DNA of 64,000 nt, taken from assembly GCA_947625205.1 (NCBI GenBank), contig CANQNN010000010.1, positions 24,914 to 88,913 of the forward strand, in the 5' to 3' direction. This document shows positions 10,351 to 18,245 of this stretch, piece after piece (position 1 is the stretch's first letter; each line of letters starts with the position of its first letter). This DNA is from an uncultured Lachnospiraceae bacterium. Its GTDB lineage: Bacteria > Bacillota > Clostridia > Lachnospirales > Lachnospiraceae. The notes below the pieces were generated by a model. That model had not been told where the DNA came from. It did not search any database and saw nothing but the letters and a program-made list of their open reading frames with translations. The translations under genes and the position numbers were made by a program.

Positions 10351-10609
10351 TGGTATCTCCCGCATCTTATGGTCTCTGTACCGTCCGAAATATTCTTCCT
10401 ATTATGCCTGTCATATATCAGATTAACGAAATTAAAGAGAGAAATCAAGAATAAACAACAAAATATGAGAAATATGTCCTGCGCTGCGCGGATTTCTATG
10501 ACAAAAAATAATAAGTTCACGACAAACTCTAGTTAGTATATTGTAAGATGTGTGTATATAATCTACTGTGAAATATGTAAAAACGGCGGATGCGCCGGAG
10601 GGAAATGTA

Positions 10610-12037
10610 ATGAACACAGGAAATATAACGGATATGACAACGGGCAGCCCGGCAAAGCACATATTAAAATTTGCGCTGCCGCTTCTTATAGGAAACCTTT
10701 TTCAACAGTTGTACAACATGGTTGATTCCGTTGTCGTGGGTAATTTTGTGGGTAAAAATGCGCTGGCGGCGGTGGGCAGCTGCGGTTCCATGAACTTTCT
10801 GTTCTTTTCGCTCAGCTCCGGTCTTGCCATCGGTATCGGCATTATCGTTGCGCAGTATTTCGGCGCAAAAGATGAGAAGAATGTGCGAAGCACCATCGCC
10901 AATTCGTTCTATGTGCTTGTGACGGCGTCGCTGGTGGTCAGTATACTCGGAATTTTTGTGGCGCCGGGGCTTTTAAGGCTTCTTGCAACGCCGGATAATA
11001 TCATAGGCGATTCGATTACATATATGAGGACAACATGTACCGGTATAGCCGCAATCGCCCTGTACAATGGCATAGCCGCCATTCTGCGGGCGCTGGGGGA
11101 CTCCAGAACGCCGCTGTATTTTCTGATCGTGTCCAGTATCGTCAATGTGATACTGGATCTGACCTTTGTCCTGGCGTTTGGCATGGGCGTGTTCGGTGTG
11201 GCGCTCGCAACGGTTATCTCACAGGCGGTATCGGCGGTCACATGTCTTGTCTATGCTTATCACAAGGTGCCGTATTTTCGGTTGGGCAGGGAAGAACTGA
11301 AACCGCATGTACCGATCATTGTCAAGTCGTTTCAGCTCGGTGTGCCGTTAGCACTGCAAAACTCCATGATAGCGATCTCGTGCATGGTGCTGCAGGGCGT
11401 GGTAAATACTTTCGGCGACACGGTTATGGCGGCGTATACCATTACGAACCGTATCGAGCAGATCGTACAGCAGCCCTTTGGTTCGCTGGGCGCCGCGCTC
11501 ACGACATATTCGGGACAGAATATCGGCGCAGGCCGTCCGGAGCGTGTCAGAAAAGGATTCGCACAGTGCACTCTTATTGCGCTGATATTCAGCGTTGTGC
11601 TGATACCGGTGGCATATTTGTTCGGAGAAAATATTGTGGGTATTTTTGTAAAAGAACAGGATGTTATCGATATCGGATACAGGGCGCTCCGGATAACCAG
11701 TCTTTGTTATTTCGGGCTTGGTATGATCTATGTGCCCAGATCTCTTCTGAACGGATGCGGCGATACGGGATTCTCCATGATAAACGGCTTTACGGAGGTT
11801 GCCTGCCGTATCATGTACTCGCAGATCTTTATCCGTATTCCCGTGCTGGGCTACTGGAGTATCTGGATCACTACGGGTGCAACATGGGTCACGACGGCTC
11901 TTGTGTGCGTTGCCAGGTATTTTCAGGGCAAGTGGAAAATGAAATCTATTGTGGCCCATCCCCGGACAACCGGAGAGGAAGCACAGGAGGCGGGGACGGA
12001 GCCGGCAGACGCACAGAAGACGGAAGAAAAACTTTAG
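10610..12037 (+). CDS. MATE-family multidrug/Na+ antiporter
   Basis: Inner-membrane exporter of the MATE family, 475 residues, with about 12 hydrophobic segments in two homologous halves. Family motifs include PLLIGNLFQQLYNMVDSVVVG at the start of the first helix and a matching LQNSMIAISCMVLQGVV in the second half, with TITNRIEQIVQQP. ATG 10610 is chosen because GGAGGG lies seven bases upstream; a GTG at 10568 extends the frame by 14 unlikely residues. A TATAAT at 10557-10562 may be its -10 box. The C-terminal tail is polar and acidic. Substrate cannot be told from sequence. Confidence 0.92.
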   Translation: MNTGNITDMTTGSPAKHILKFALPLLIGNLFQQLYNMVDSVVVGNFVGKNALAAVGSCGSMNFLFFSLSSGLAIGIGIIVAQYFGAKDEKNVRSTIANSFYVLVTASLVVSILGIFVAPGLLRLLATPDNIIGDSITYMRTTCTGIAAIALYNGIAAILRALGDSRTPLYFLIVSSIVNVILDLTFVLAFGMGVFGVALATVISQAVSAVTCLVYAYHKVPYFRLGREELKPHVPIIVKSFQLGVPLALQNSMIAISCMVLQGVVNTFGDTVMAAYTITNRIEQIVQQPFGSLGAALTTYSGQNIGAGRPERVRKGFAQCTLIALIFSVVLIPVAYLFGENIVGIFVKEQDVIDIGYRALRITSLCYFGLGMIYVPRSLLNGCGDTGFSMINGFTEVACRIMYSQIFIRIPVLGYWSIWITTGATWVTTALVCVARYFQGKWKMKSIVAHPRTTGEEAQEAGTEPADAQKTEEKL

Positions 12038-12053
12038 AATGTATAAAATATTT

Positions 12054-12083
12054 CAGAGTCCGGAATATCGGACTCTGTTTTTT
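12054..12083 (+). terminator. Rho-independent terminator after MATE gene
   Basis: Perfect nine-base stem CAGAGTCCG / CGGACTCTG with a six-base loop, followed by six T residues. Confidence 0.9.
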
Positions 12084-12133
12084 GTATCCTTATACCAGAA
12101 CAGAAGTTCGATATGCTGAAAGGAGATAAGGAT

Positions 12134-12235
12134 ATGAAAGGTTATGCAGTGGAGAGCGGTTACATGGGATTTGTGAACGGAGAATACAGGCTGTTTGCAA
12201 CAGAGGCGGATTATCTGGATTATGTGGCGGGATAA
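12134..12235 (+). CDS. 33-residue small protein
   Basis: A short frame with its own ribosome binding site: AAGGAG about eight bases before ATG 12134. The peptide starts MKGYAVESGYMGFVNGEYRL and ends FATEADYLDYVAG. It is rich in Gly, Tyr and acidic residues, without a signal peptide or membrane segment. It lies after the MATE terminator, so it is probably a separate transcript or made by read-through. I recall similar aromatic/acidic peptides of 30-35 residues in other Lachnospiraceae, but cannot verify this here. Function unknown. It is real by ribosome site, composition and clean stop; the small size limits certainty. Confidence 0.6.
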   Translation: MKGYAVESGYMGFVNGEYRLFATEADYLDYVAG

Positions 12236-12341
12236 CGGCACGGTATGATACCTAAATCAAGAAAATCCGATTAATATATTGCGGTTGATACCCTTTATAA
12301 AGTAAAATAATGACATAATGTTTTACAGAAAGGGGTAAATT

Positions 12342-13736
12342 ATGAAAAAGAGGATTCTGGCTTTATGTCTGATAGGGACTATGCTGGTTGTCGAAACGGG
12401 GTGCGGCGCAGAGAGTGACGGCGCAGCCGGCGCCGGAACAGGGAGCGAGCCGGCCGGACAGGAGACGGCGGCTGACGATACACTGGATGTGAAGGAAAAG
12501 GGTGAAGTCGTTCAGGATGCAGGCGAGCAGACTGACGTACAGCCGGAGGAAGCGCAGACAGAGGATACCGGCGTGGAGGATGAAGAGGATGCCGCGCAGA
12601 CTGCCACTGTGCCGGAGGTCAATATTGAAAAGCGTTTGCCGGATGAAGGCGCAGACACCTCTGCTATTGATTTTGTTGAGAATATGAAGGTCGGCTGGGT
12701 TCTGGGCAATACCTTTGATGCGTATACCGATGAGAACATGGCGGATGAAATGTCCTATGAATCCTATTGGTGTGGGGTCGAGACGACAAAGGAGATGATC
12801 GATGCGGTCAAGGCTGCCGGATTTGAAACGCTGCGTATTCCGGTGTCATGGCATAACCATGTATCGGATGACGGGAATTATACCATTAGCGAAGCATGGC
12901 TGGACCGTGTTCAGGAAGTAGTAGATTATGCGATGGACAATGACATGTATGTTATCCTCAATATCCACCATGATAATTCTACCAAATATATGTATCCGTC
13001 ACAGGAGTATGCGGAGCAGTCCAAGACATATATCAGAGCGATATGGACGCAGTTGGCACAGAGGTTTGCGGATTACGATGAGCATCTGATCATGGAATCG
13101 CTGAATGAGCCGCGCCTGACAGGTACCAGCTATGAATGGTGGCTTGATTTTAACAGCCAGGAATGTGTGGACGCGGTCAAGTATATCAATGAATATAATC
13201 AGGTGTTTGTGGATACGGTGCGCGCTTCGGGCGGTTACAATGCAGAGAGGTATCTGCTTGTGCCGGGATACGACGCATCGCTGCAGGGCGCTACCAATGA
13301 ATATTTTGAACTGCCGAAGGATGCGGAAGGAAACGTTAATAAGATTCTTGTGGAGGTGCATGCGTATACGCCGTATAATTTTGCCCTGCAGGCGCCCGGT
13401 GAGAGCGGCAGCACTGACCAGTGGAGTATGAACAGTCCGGCGAGCACATCCGAGATCAACAATCTGATGGATACGTTGTTTGAGCAATATGTAAAGAACG
13501 GCACCGGCGTGGTCATTGATGAGTTCGGGGCAAGGGACAAAGGCGGCAATATTCAGGCGAGAATAGATTTTATATCTTATTATATTGCAGCGGCGCGGGC
13601 CAGAAACATCACCTGCTGTCTGTGGGATAATAATTCTTTTTCGGGAACGGGAGAGAACTTCGGTATTTTCCAGAGGCGGGAGTGCTCATTCCTGTATCCG
13701 GAACTGGTTGAGGGCATGATGAAGTACAGCGAGTGA
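12342..13736 (+). CDS. Exported GH5 endoglucanase (subfamily 4-like; cellulase or xyloglucanase)
   Basis: Cleaves beta-1,4-glucan backbones outside the cell. The 464-residue protein has a signal peptide (MKKRILALCLIGTMLVVETG) ending at Cys21; the lipobox is imperfect (Glu at -3), so lipid anchoring is likely rather than certain. Residues 25-100 are an acidic, low-complexity linker. The catalytic barrel (about 105-460) shows GWVLGNTFDAY, RIPVSWHNH, ILNIHHDN, acid/base Glu256 in MESLNEPR, VEVHAYTPY, and nucleophile Glu394 in VVIDEFGA. The wording of these motifs is that of GH5_4, which includes xyloglucanases. RBS AAAGGGG. It stands alone, but may feed the xyloglucan locus at 49-56 kb. Confidence 0.9.
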   Translation: MKKRILALCLIGTMLVVETGCGAESDGAAGAGTGSEPAGQETAADDTLDVKEKGEVVQDAGEQTDVQPEEAQTEDTGVEDEEDAAQTATVPEVNIEKRLPDEGADTSAIDFVENMKVGWVLGNTFDAYTDENMADEMSYESYWCGVETTKEMIDAVKAAGFETLRIPVSWHNHVSDDGNYTISEAWLDRVQEVVDYAMDNDMYVILNIHHDNSTKYMYPSQEYAEQSKTYIRAIWTQLAQRFADYDEHLIMESLNEPRLTGTSYEWWLDFNSQECVDAVKYINEYNQVFVDTVRASGGYNAERYLLVPGYDASLQGATNEYFELPKDAEGNVNKILVEVHAYTPYNFALQAPGESGSTDQWSMNSPASTSEINNLMDTLFEQYVKNGTGVVIDEFGARDKGGNIQARIDFISYYIAAARARNITCCLWDNNSFSGTGENFGIFQRRECSFLYPELVEGMMKYSE

Positions 13737-13786
13737 GTCCGGAGAAAGTAAAACAGCCGTTTGGCGCCGTATGTGTAGAAACATAA

Positions 13787-13815
13787 TTGCCAAAACACGG
13801 GCATAGGTATATGAT
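13787..13815 (+). promoter_or_regulatory. Putative sigma-A promoter of the hydrolase-Mur ligase-Ddl operon
   Basis: TTGCCA (13787-13792), 17-base spacer, TATGAT (13810-13815), about 40 bases before the hydrolase start. Confidence 0.5.
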
Positions 13816-13854
13816 AGTAATTGCCTGATTTTTATTCAGTAATATGGTGGGACT

Positions 13855-14619
13855 GTGGTTAAAAAGATTGATTCGATAGCGGTTAATTATATAGACGAGG
13901 GCGAAGGGGATGTTATTCTGCTTTTGCATGGCTGGGGAGCCAGTATTACGCTGTATGCGGGTATTATAGATGTGCTCTCCCGCGCACACAGGGTGATCGC
14001 CCTTGATATGCCGGGGTTCGGCAAGACGCCTGAACCGCCTGAACCGTGGTGCGTTGACGACTATGCAGACTTTGTGCTGAAGTTTATAGCGTCCTTTGAG
14101 CTTATGAAGTTCAGCGTTGTGGTGCATTCCTTCGGCGGAAGAGTTTTTTTCAAGATGAATGCCAGGGAGGACCTTCCGTTTACGATAGAGAAGGCTGTTT
14201 TGATAGACAGCGCGGGAATTTTGCCTAAGAAGAGTTTCTGGCAGAAGGCGAGCCTGCGATGCTATAAGATCGGGCGCGCAGTCATGAGTACCAGGGTGTT
14301 ACGCTTTCTCTATCCAGATGCGGTGGATAATATGCGGCGAAGGCGCGGCTCTGCGGATTATAACAGCGCCACTCCCACCATGCGGGCAACTTTGGTCAGG
14401 GTCGTGAATGAGGATCTGGAACCCCTGATACATCTGGTGAAGTGTCCTACCCTGCTTATTTGGGGAGACGCGGATACGGCGACGCCTATATCCGATGCCA
14501 GGAGAATGGAAGAACTGATTGGGGATGCCGGTCTTGTCGTATGCGAGGGAGCGGGGCACTTTTCTTTTGCAGAGCAGGCGGGTAAGGTGAACGCTGCGCT
14601 GGAAACTTTTTTTGGATGA
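13855..14619 (+). CDS. Alpha/beta-fold hydrolase
   Basis: A 254-residue soluble alpha/beta-hydrolase. The oxyanion region is LLLHGWGAS, the nucleophile elbow is VVHSFGG with Ser92 (the usual first Gly of GxSxG is Val), the acid residue is probably in LIWGDADTATP, and the catalytic His is in GAGHFSFAEQ. It starts on GTG after GGTGGG. Its TGA overlaps the ATG of the following Mur ligase (ATGA), and the Ddl-type ligase follows, so it is probably cotranscribed with cell-wall precursor genes. The substrate is unknown; a role in cell-wall metabolism is only an inference from the operon. Confidence 0.85.
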   Translation: MVKKIDSIAVNYIDEGEGDVILLLHGWGASITLYAGIIDVLSRAHRVIALDMPGFGKTPEPPEPWCVDDYADFVLKFIASFELMKFSVVVHSFGGRVFFKMNAREDLPFTIEKAVLIDSAGILPKKSFWQKASLRCYKIGRAVMSTRVLRFLYPDAVDNMRRRRGSADYNSATPTMRATLVRVVNEDLEPLIHLVKCPTLLIWGDADTATPISDARRMEELIGDAGLVVCEGAGHFSFAEQAGKVNAALETFFG

Positions 14620-16202
14620 CGGGAAGATCATTTATGATATATGCGTTGATGCTGGTATGGGCTGTTACCTATGCGGTGGGTGCTGTCCTGTATGAACTTT
14701 ATATAGTGCACATGTTTCAGCAGAACTCCTATAAGCCGGAAGAGTACAGGGAGTGGATGCGGGTGCACAGTAATGTGGGAAGACTGCTGGGCAGGAGTCT
14801 CTATGCGATCGTTTCCTTACCGTTCCTGCTGACAGGCAATACAGGCTGTGTCATATTTGCCTGTGTCATGAATATCATGACTGTATTTGTCAACAAGCCT
14901 CATCCGGCCAAAAAACCGCTTGTGTTTACCAGGAGGGTAGACCGTCTGCTTATTACGACGGCGGTGATATATGTGCTGGTGTTTGCGCTTTCCCTTTTTA
15001 CAGGCGAATACAAGGTCCGTGTATGCGGCGCGGCGCTTCTGCTGTTGTTTATTCTGCAGCCGTTTCTGATTCTGTTTGCGAATCTGCTCAACAGACCCAT
15101 TGAACAGGGGATCGACCGGTATTATATTAACGATGCGGCGCGTATTCTGCGTCAGATGCCGGATCTGAAGATTATCGGCGTTACCGGAAGCTACGGCAAA
15201 ACCAGCGTAAAGTATTTTCTGAGCACGCTTCTGTCGGTACGTTACAATGTGCTTCATACACCGGGAAATTATAATACGACTCTTGGAGTTGTCAGAACCA
15301 TAAGAGAGCAGATGAAGCCCTTCCATGAAGTTTTTGTCTGCGAGATGGGCGCCAGGGAAGTGGGCGATATTAAGGAAATCTGTGATCTGGTCCATCCCGG
15401 GTACGGAGTTATCACTTCCATCGGCCCGCAGCATTTGCAAAGTTTTCATACGATCGACAATATCATATCCACCAAATTTGAACTGGCGGATGCGATACCG
15501 GCGGACGGTAAAGTGTTCCTGAATTATGACAATGAGTATATCCGGTCTCATAAGACCGGTAAAAGTGTTGTGACCTACGGCATATCGGGAGATGATATTG
15601 ATTACAGGGCGTATGATATTACAGTGTCTCCGGAAGGCTCCGCATTTAAAATGAAGGATGAAAACGGGGAGGAGTACGATTTCCATACCCGTTTGGTGGG
15701 CAATCATAATGTGCAGAATATTGCCGGTGCGATAGCTGTGGCTCACACACTGGGAATCCCTATGGAGAAGCTGCGCTATCCCGTCAGGCAGTTGGAGAGC
15801 GTGCCGCACAGGCTGCAGCTTATCCGGCAGGGCGACCGCATCGTGCTGGACGATGCATACAATTCTAACAAGAGCGGCTTTATGGCGGCGCTGGATACGC
15901 TGGCGATGTTCAAAGAACTGCGTATTCTCATGACGCCGGGCATGGTGGAGCTGGGGGAACGGCAGTACGCCGAGAACAAGGAAGCAGGTATCTACGCGGC
16001 TGACAAATGTGATTATGCGGTGCTGATCGGTAAGGAGCAGACGAAGCCGATTCAGGACGGGCTTGCGGAAGCGGGATTTCCAGCCGGCAGAATGATTGTG
16101 GTGGATACATTGCAGGAGGCTTTTCAGATGGTGAATGCGATTCCCGGCGAAAAACAGAAGGTAGTGCTGATCGAGAACGATCTGCCGGACAATTACGCAT
16201 AG
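14616..16202 (+). CDS. Membrane-anchored Mur ligase (MurF-like)
   Basis: 528 residues. The first ~170 form about four to five membrane helices (YALMLVWAVTYAVGAVLYEL; IVSLPFLLTGNTGCVIFACV; LLITTAVIYVLVFALSLF; ALLLLFILQPFLILFANLL). The rest is a Mur ligase catalytic core: P-loop GVTGSYGKTS with Lys195, a carbamoyl-Lys region GPQHLQSF, and the C-terminal motif DDAYNSN at 412-418. MurF adds D-Ala-D-Ala to UDP-MurNAc-tripeptide; ordinary MurF is soluble and lacks the helices, so this is a variant family, probably acting at the membrane. Start ATG 14616 is coupled to the upstream stop; ATG 14634 after GGGAAG is an alternative. A Ddl-type gene follows 36 bases later. Confidence 0.82.
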   Translation: MTGRSFMIYALMLVWAVTYAVGAVLYELYIVHMFQQNSYKPEEYREWMRVHSNVGRLLGRSLYAIVSLPFLLTGNTGCVIFACVMNIMTVFVNKPHPAKKPLVFTRRVDRLLITTAVIYVLVFALSLFTGEYKVRVCGAALLLLFILQPFLILFANLLNRPIEQGIDRYYINDAARILRQMPDLKIIGVTGSYGKTSVKYFLSTLLSVRYNVLHTPGNYNTTLGVVRTIREQMKPFHEVFVCEMGAREVGDIKEICDLVHPGYGVITSIGPQHLQSFHTIDNIISTKFELADAIPADGKVFLNYDNEYIRSHKTGKSVVTYGISGDDIDYRAYDITVSPEGSAFKMKDENGEEYDFHTRLVGNHNVQNIAGAIAVAHTLGIPMEKLRYPVRQLESVPHRLQLIRQGDRIVLDDAYNSNKSGFMAALDTLAMFKELRILMTPGMVELGERQYAENKEAGIYAADKCDYAVLIGKEQTKPIQDGLAEAGFPAGRMIVVDTLQEAFQMVNAIPGEKQKVVLIENDLPDNYA

Positions 16203-16238
16203 ACTGAACTATAAAATATTAGATAGAGGACGATCATC

Positions 16239-17420
16239 ATGAAAATCAGAGTAGGTGTATTTTTTGGCGGCAAGAGTGTTGAGCATGAGGTATCTGTGAT
16301 ATCGGGACTGCAGGCGTACCGTTCGTTTGACCGGGATAAATATGAACCGGTGCCGATCTATATTACTAAGGACAATGAGTTTTATACGGGGGAGGCTGTA
16401 GGCGAGATCTCCAATTACAAAGATATCCCGGCGCTGTTAAAGAAGAGCATAAGGGTTTTCTTTATGTATGATCAAAAACAGCTGAAGCTTATTCGCTATC
16501 CGGTCAAAAAGATAGGGAATTCCACGGTGGCGCAGATCGATGTAGCATTTCCGGTGGTGCACGGCGCGAATGTGGAGGACGGATCGCTGCAGGGCTTCCT
16601 GCGCCATTATGATATTCCTCTTGTGGGATGCGATGTGGCTGCCTCTGCGGTTACGATGGATAAGTACGTGATGAAGACCGTGCTTAAAGATAATGATATC
16701 CCTGTTTTGGATTGCGTCATGCTGAATGTCAGGGAGTATGAACGGGATGAAAATGCCGCGTATGCCAAAGTGGAGGCAAAGAACGTTTACCCTGTGATCG
16801 TTAAACCTGTAAATCTGGGTTCCAGTGTGGGGATCAGGATCGCCAGAGACAGAGCCGAATTGGGCGAAGCATTAGAGTATGCGTTTACGTTCGGCGCGAG
16901 GGTTCTGGTAGAGCATGCCATTACAAACCTGCGCGAGATCAATTGTGCGGTTTTAGGCGACTATGATCAGGCGCAGGCATCGGAGTGCGAGGAACCGATA
17001 TCAAGCGATGAGATTTTAAGCTATGAGGATAAATATGTTGCGGGCGGGAAAGGCGGTTCCGAGGGTATGCGTACCGCCAGAAGAGAACTGCCGGCTGATC
17101 TGACAAGTGAAAAACGGGAAGAGATAAGACAGATGGCGGTGAAGACTTTTCAGACGCTCAACTGTAATGGCGTGTCCCGGATCGATTTTATGATCGACAG
17201 GGACACGGATCAGGTCTATGTTAATGAGATCAACCCTATTCCGGGGTCTCTTGCGTTCTATCTGTGGGAGGCGCTGGGCAAACCGTATTCGGAGCTGCTT
17301 GACGATATGGTGAAGCTTGCGCTCAAGAGGGAGAGAGAGGAGAAGAGTATGCTTACCTCTTTTGACAGTAATATTCTGCAGAATGCGGATATGTCGGGCG
17401 CAAAAGGCGTTAAGAAATAG
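16239..17420 (+). CDS. D-alanine--D-alanine ligase family protein
   Basis: ATP-grasp enzyme, 393 residues, beginning MKIRVGVFFGGKSVEHEVSV, the Ddl N-terminal signature. Other motifs are PVVHGANVEDGSLQGFL, the ATP-binding VIVKPVNLGSSVGI, and the metal-binding YVNEINPIPGSLAFYLWE. It would join two D-Ala for the MurF substrate, which suits the neighbouring membrane Mur ligase. It is somewhat longer than the canonical ~310-370 residues and has an unusual segment KKSIRVFFMYDQKQLK, so it may be a second, specialised Ddl rather than the housekeeping enzyme; I leave the symbol blank for that reason. Confidence 0.87.
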   Translation: MKIRVGVFFGGKSVEHEVSVISGLQAYRSFDRDKYEPVPIYITKDNEFYTGEAVGEISNYKDIPALLKKSIRVFFMYDQKQLKLIRYPVKKIGNSTVAQIDVAFPVVHGANVEDGSLQGFLRHYDIPLVGCDVAASAVTMDKYVMKTVLKDNDIPVLDCVMLNVREYERDENAAYAKVEAKNVYPVIVKPVNLGSSVGIRIARDRAELGEALEYAFTFGARVLVEHAITNLREINCAVLGDYDQAQASECEEPISSDEILSYEDKYVAGGKGGSEGMRTARRELPADLTSEKREEIRQMAVKTFQTLNCNGVSRIDFMIDRDTDQVYVNEINPIPGSLAFYLWEALGKPYSELLDDMVKLALKREREEKSMLTSFDSNILQNADMSGAKGVKK

Positions 17421-17514
17421 AAAGAAAATCCGTCGGTTAAATTCAGTTTTTATATGCATATAATTTCCTGCTTTACAAATAATAGTAAAAGCATAATGAA
17501 AAATGATAAATTAA

Positions 17515-17532
17515 CGTAACTGTCCAGTTACG
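17515..17532. promoter_or_regulatory. Perfect palindrome upstream of spoVT
   Basis: CGTAACTG-TC-CAGTTACG: two eight-base arms and a two-base centre, ending 23 bases before the spoVT ATG and 9 bases before its ribosome binding site. It could be an operator, for example for SpoVT itself (AbrB-type proteins bind DNA as dimers or tetramers), or an mRNA hairpin; no T tract follows, so it is not a terminator. Confidence 0.5.
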
Positions 17533-17555
17533 ATAGCAGATGGAGGTTATATGAT

Positions 17556-18098
17556 ATGAAAGCAACAGGTATTGTGAGACGGATAGATGATCTGGGACGA
17601 ATCGTTATTCCGAAAGAGATCCGCAGAACGTTGCGGATAAGGGAATCCGACCCGCTTGAGATTTTTACCGACAGAGAAGGGGAGATCATACTCAAAAAAT
17701 ATTCGCCGATTGGAGAAATGGGAACGTTTGCGAAGCAGTATGCGGAAAGCATGGCGCAGGTTTCCGGTCATGTTGCGCTGATCTCGGACAGGGATCAGTT
17801 TATTGCGGTAGCCGGCGGTATGAAAAATATGCTGGGAAAGTCTATCAGTAGAGAGCTGGAAGAAAAGATCAATCACCGTGAAAGCGTAGTTGCCGCCAAG
17901 GGTGACAGGAATTTTATCCAGGTAGGTAATGAAGATGATGATATACACCATGAAGCTATCAGTCCGATCATCTGTGAGGGTGATGTGATCGGGTCGGTGC
18001 TTCTTCTCGAGACGGATCATAAATCGAAAATGGGCGAGGTGGAGCAGAAGCTGATCCAGTCCGCGGCAGGTTTTCTGGGGAGACAGATGGAACAGTAA
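17556..18098 (+). CDS. spoVT: Stage V sporulation transcription factor SpoVT (AbrB family)
   Basis: A 180-residue regulator of forespore gene expression. The N-terminal swapped-hairpin AbrB domain is MKATGIVRRIDDLGRIVIP, followed by KEIRRTLRIRESDPLEIF; the remainder (about 55-180) is the GAF-like domain of SpoVT (HVALISDRDQFIAVAGG and IICEGDVIGSVLLL). Length is that of SpoVT, not of the ~90-residue AbrB/Abh. GGAGG lies nine bases before ATG 17556. In Bacillus the gene is under sigma-G; a convincing sigma-G site was not found here. A palindrome lies just upstream and a terminator just downstream, so the gene is monocistronic. Confidence 0.93.
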   Translation: MKATGIVRRIDDLGRIVIPKEIRRTLRIRESDPLEIFTDREGEIILKKYSPIGEMGTFAKQYAESMAQVSGHVALISDRDQFIAVAGGMKNMLGKSISRELEEKINHRESVVAAKGDRNFIQVGNEDDDIHHEAISPIICEGDVIGSVLLLETDHKSKMGEVEQKLIQSAAGFLGRQMEQ

Positions 18099-18102
18099 TA
18101 TG

Positions 18103-18136
18103 ACGGTGGGGCGGTGATGCTGACCCCGCCGTTTTT
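18103..18136 (+). terminator. Rho-independent terminator after spoVT
   Basis: Stem ACGGTGGGG (18103-18111) / CCCCGCCGT (18124-18132) with one G-U pair and a 12-base loop, followed by a T5 run. Confidence 0.8.
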
Positions 18137-18173
18137 GCATCAGATACGGAGCGTTTTTGCATCAGATACGGAA
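18130..18173. repeat. 22-bp tandem duplication at the spoVT terminator
   Basis: Two adjacent 22-base units (18130-18151 and 18152-18173) are identical except for the last base. The unit contains the terminator's T tract, so the T tract is present twice, but only the first has a stem. Confidence 0.85.
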
Positions 18174-18200
18174 CGCAGATTGCTTTCCCGGATCGGATTA

Positions 18201-18209
18201 TGCTATACT
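18201..18209 (+). promoter_or_regulatory. Putative extended -10 promoter of the peptide-binding protein gene
   Basis: TGCTATACT is an extended -10 element; the -35 (TTGCTT at 18180-18185, 18-base spacer) is weak. The leader to ATG 18246 is about 30 bases. Confidence 0.4.
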
Positions 18210-18245
18210 AAGGGCGGAAGTTTTAATAGAGGAGAGTATATACAA

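Noticed and set aside
11035..12129. 364-codon open frame on the plus strand
   Set aside because: A frame-shifted reading of the MATE gene; the true frame has clear membrane helices and its own ribosome site.
17551..17559. ATG-ATA-TGA mini-frame overlapping the spoVT start
   Set aside because: Too short to judge; it may be chance, although it overlaps the true ATG.
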